DNA of 16,496 nucleotides from JAWUVP01 sp034112285 (lineage in GTDB: Bacteria; Pseudomonadota; Gammaproteobacteria; JABDGN01), in assembly GCA_034112285.1 (NCBI GenBank), contig JAWUVP010000005.1:1-16496 (forward strand). The letters are read 5' to 3'. Positions 14,903 to 16,496 of the stretch are shown in pieces; position 1 is the first letter of the stretch; each line of letters begins with the position of its first letter. The translations under genes and the position numbers were made by a program. A model generated the notes under the pieces. That model was not told the origin of the DNA. It saw only the letters and a list, made by a program, of their open reading frames with translations, and searched no databases.

Positions 14903-14978
14903 GGTAAATCGACGCTATTTACACAAGACCTCACTAGACACGAGCCTATTTTAATTAAACAGATAATTATTTAGGCCG

Positions 14979-15010
14979 TTAATGTAGCGTTAATAAACAC
15001 AGCGTAAAAT
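14979..15010 (+). promoter_or_regulatory. PmrA-box-like promoter of kinase B
   Basis: TTAA half-sites start at 14979 and 14990 (gTTAATgtagcgTTAAT), 11 bp apart; the -10-like TAAAAT (15005-15010) starts 15 bp after the second. Box and spacing are kept although the sequence around them, including the old obgE promoter position, has changed. That points to selection on this site. Confidence 0.65.
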
Positions 15011-15073
15011 TAGGAAAAGTTGCAGTAAGTAACAGTACTATAATAAATATAATAATAAGAAGAAGAAAACCAT

Positions 15074-16297
15074 ATGCTCCTACCCAGTATAAAGTTACCT
15101 CTAGCCTACAATAAAGAAAATCATATAGCTTTTTACAAAAGAGTGCAGAACTGGAAAGATGTGAATCAGTCGATAATTTTTACAGGCGATGAACCCAAGT
15201 TATCACGCAAAATAAGTGGTGCTCCATTTTCAATTATTTGTTTAAAGTATGGCGAAATGAACGAGCCTCGATATTATGCTCTGAGCGATATGCAGGTTGC
15301 CACGCCAGGAGGATTTGGTCGTATCAAAGCCGGCTTCCCACTACAAGTAGATTCTTCTTCTGGCAGTATATCAATAGATTTCACAAAACCAACTGCAATA
15401 AAAATCATGCATTGGCGTAAGATCAGCCTACATCCCCCTGTTCGCCAGACAGCTTCAAATTATATGGAAAAGCAATATTCTCCAATATTTGGCACCTTAA
15501 CAAGACATGAGCGTAAAGATATGGATAAATACTATTATGCCATGCCACTTTATTCTGGCATGTGTTTCAGTGATTATCTGTCTAAATATGCTAACTCAAC
15601 CTCCACCAAGTCATGGATTGCAATTATGCTAAAAATAGCGCTTGCGATACAATCTCTTCACAAGGAGGGCTGCGTGCACCTTGACATAAAACCAAATAAT
15701 ATGATTATTAATTCGCAGAAAGACTTTCTTAATTTAAACTTAATTGATCTTGACTTTATGACAAAAACAGGTGCGCCAACATCTAAGGTAGGGACAAAAA
15801 ACTATATGTGTCCAGAGTTATCAGCTCTAAAACGTAGTGAGAAAATTCCCGCCACAGTAGCCATGGACCTTTATTCTCTTGGTATATTATTACAAAAAAT
15901 ATATAAAATACTTATAAAAAAAGAATCTGTTAGTCTTATCAAGGTACCTTTATCTGAACTTATAATTAGCATGGTCAAACTCAAGCCTGCTGAACGAATT
16001 ATTAGCATAAATAATGTACTACTGAAGTTAAGAAACATCCAGTCCATACTTTCTCTGCAACTACTGCCTGATAATCCTGAGGCGAAGTCATGGGCTTGTA
16101 AAAAACCATTAAATAAAATAAGCATTCCGATAAGAACTAAACGCTCGAGAAATCCACTTCAGAACATAGAATGCCCTCATTATAACAGTCCGGTGAAAAG
16201 TCCACCAAAACGGCGCCATGTTTCTAGCTCATCACATTCAGAGTCTCCAACTCTTTCAGTAGCAGAATTTTTTTGCCCTCAAGCAGCATCGATGTAA
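15074..16297 (+). CDS. Eukaryotic-like protein kinase B, diverged tandem copy of kinase A
   Basis: A 407-residue paralogue of the upstream kinase, similar along its full length but clearly diverged (by eye little more than half identical) and more AT-rich. It keeps the key kinase residues: GGFGRIKAG (79-87), AIK with K110, HLDIKPNN (202-209, D204, N209), DLD (225-227) at the DFG position, GTKNYMCPE (240-248), DLYSLG (265-270) and Arg308. It has a 7-residue N-terminal extension and a shorter tail without kinase A's Pro-rich end. The tail motif SPVKSPPKRRHV (372-383) is conserved but His replaces the fourth basic residue, weakening a nuclear signal. It carries its own PmrA-like promoter and terminator. 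Conservation of the active site after long divergence indicates both copies are used, perhaps on different targets. Confidence 0.9.
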   Translation: MLLPSIKLPLAYNKENHIAFYKRVQNWKDVNQSIIFTGDEPKLSRKISGAPFSIICLKYGEMNEPRYYALSDMQVATPGGFGRIKAGFPLQVDSSSGSISIDFTKPTAIKIMHWRKISLHPPVRQTASNYMEKQYSPIFGTLTRHERKDMDKYYYAMPLYSGMCFSDYLSKYANSTSTKSWIAIMLKIALAIQSLHKEGCVHLDIKPNNMIINSQKDFLNLNLIDLDFMTKTGAPTSKVGTKNYMCPELSALKRSEKIPATVAMDLYSLGILLQKIYKILIKKESVSLIKVPLSELIISMVKLKPAERIISINNVLLKLRNIQSILSLQLLPDNPEAKSWACKKPLNKISIPIRTKRSRNPLQNIECPHYNSPVKSPPKRRHVSSSSHSESPTLSVAEFFCPQAASM

Positions 16298-16355
16298 AAA
16301 CACAAACCCTAGGCCTCTGTCTCTACAATTGATGCCGACACCACCAGAAAATTAC

Positions 16356-16426
16356 CCCACAAAAAAACCCGCTATAAAGCGGGTTTTTTACAAGGCAAAA
16401 AAGATTTAAGCGGCTGGTGCAGCTTC
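16356..16426. repeat. 71-bp identical repeat, copy B (terminator plus authentic rpmA 3' end)
   Basis: Identical to 14777-14847. This copy is the original, since it continues into a coding rpmA at the right edge. Confidence 0.9.
16362..16389. terminator. Bidirectional terminator between kinase B and rpmA
   Basis: AAAAAACCCGC (16362-16372), loop TATAAA and GCGGGTTTTTT (16379-16389). It serves kinase B on the plus strand and rpmA on the minus strand, so rpmA transcription probably no longer reaches obgE. Confidence 0.9.
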
Positions 16427-16496
16427 CTCAATTCGTACATAACGACGATTTTTAGGGCCTTTAATTTCAAAAACTACCGTGCCAGCTGTTTTGGCA
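16406..16496 (-). CDS. rpmA: 50S ribosomal protein L27 (partial, C-terminal 29 residues)
   Basis: The minus-strand frame enters from the right edge and ends at a TAA (16408-16406), reading AKTAGTVVFEIKGPKNRRYV and then RIEEAAPAA. VxFEIKGPKNRRYVRI is the conserved L27 C-terminus (E. coli has KVKFEVKGPKNRKFISI). The C-terminal Ala/Pro tail is slightly longer than in E. coli. In most bacteria rplU and rpmA are followed directly by obgE; here the two kinase modules intervene. The last codons and the terminator are duplicated at 14777-14847. The N-terminal part lies beyond the window. Confidence 0.93.
   Translation of the reverse strand, partial: AKTAGTVVFEIKGPKNRRYVRIEEAAPAA

Larger units (their letters stand above)
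14841..16419. repeat. Duplicated module, copy B
   Basis: This 1579-bp unit is homologous to 13162-14840. It contains the decayed obgE scrap, the PmrA-like promoter, the 407-aa kinase gene and the terminator, and ends in the real rpmA 3' end. Confidence 0.8.

Noticed and set aside
14650..14907. 85-codon plus-strand frame across the kinase A end and the scrap region
   Set aside because: It runs through a terminator hairpin and antisense obgE/rpmA fragments, so it is incidental.
1..16496. CRISPR arrays, tRNA or rRNA genes, integrases, transposases
   Set aside because: No regularly spaced repeats, cloverleaf-like genes, rRNA stretches or recombinase motifs were seen on either strand.

Overview
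The window looks like a chromosomal segment of a gammaproteobacterium, most likely one of the Legionellales (the Legionella, Coxiella and Berkiella side). This is inferred from the housekeeping set (ribF, murJ, rpsT, obgE, rpmA), two Legionella-type MFS transporters, two eukaryotic-like protein kinases, and promoters that match the PmrA-box geometry known from Legionella and Coxiella effector genes. No species can be named from the sequence alone.

Layout. Positions 1-1769 (minus) hold the N-terminal 589 residues of a polytopic membrane protein that runs off the left edge. ribF (1908-2834) and murJ (3083-4606) follow on the minus strand, separated by a 165-bp palindromic MITE-like element. Between murJ and rpsT lies an accessory block of about 4.1 kb. 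It holds a decayed copper-ATPase fragment, a very large AT-rich gene (1052 aa, degenerate HAD-phosphatase-like N-terminus plus a long helical region) and a broken HAD paralogue. A 135-bp direct repeat containing the murJ 5' end flanks this block. rpsT (9015-9275) is followed by a bidirectional terminator, two tandem paralogous MFS transporters (minus) and obgE (minus). rpmA, normally next to obgE, appears only at the right edge. In between sit two tandem divergent kinase genes (13395-14726 and 15074-16297), duplicated as a module together with scraps of obgE 5' and rpmA 3' sequence.

Main result. All four intact or partial non-housekeeping, non-transporter genes (the left membrane protein, the 1052-aa protein and both kinases) are preceded by two TTAA half-sites exactly 11 bp apart. 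Each pair is followed by a -10-like hexamer exactly 15 bp after the second half-site starts. This is the PmrA-box architecture that controls Dot/Icm effector genes in Legionella and Coxiella. I saw no such site at the housekeeping genes I examined. The inference is that these four are co-regulated candidate effectors inserted at the edges of housekeeping genes. Both kinases share a C-terminal SPxKSPPKRRxV motif, and in the first copy it matches a classical monopartite nuclear localisation signal.

Two of the insertions are bordered by duplicated fragments of the neighbouring housekeeping genes: murJ 5' around the large-gene block, and obgE 5'/rpmA 3' between the kinases. The second has a visible microhomology junction. 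These scars suggest how the accessory genes arrived and multiplied.
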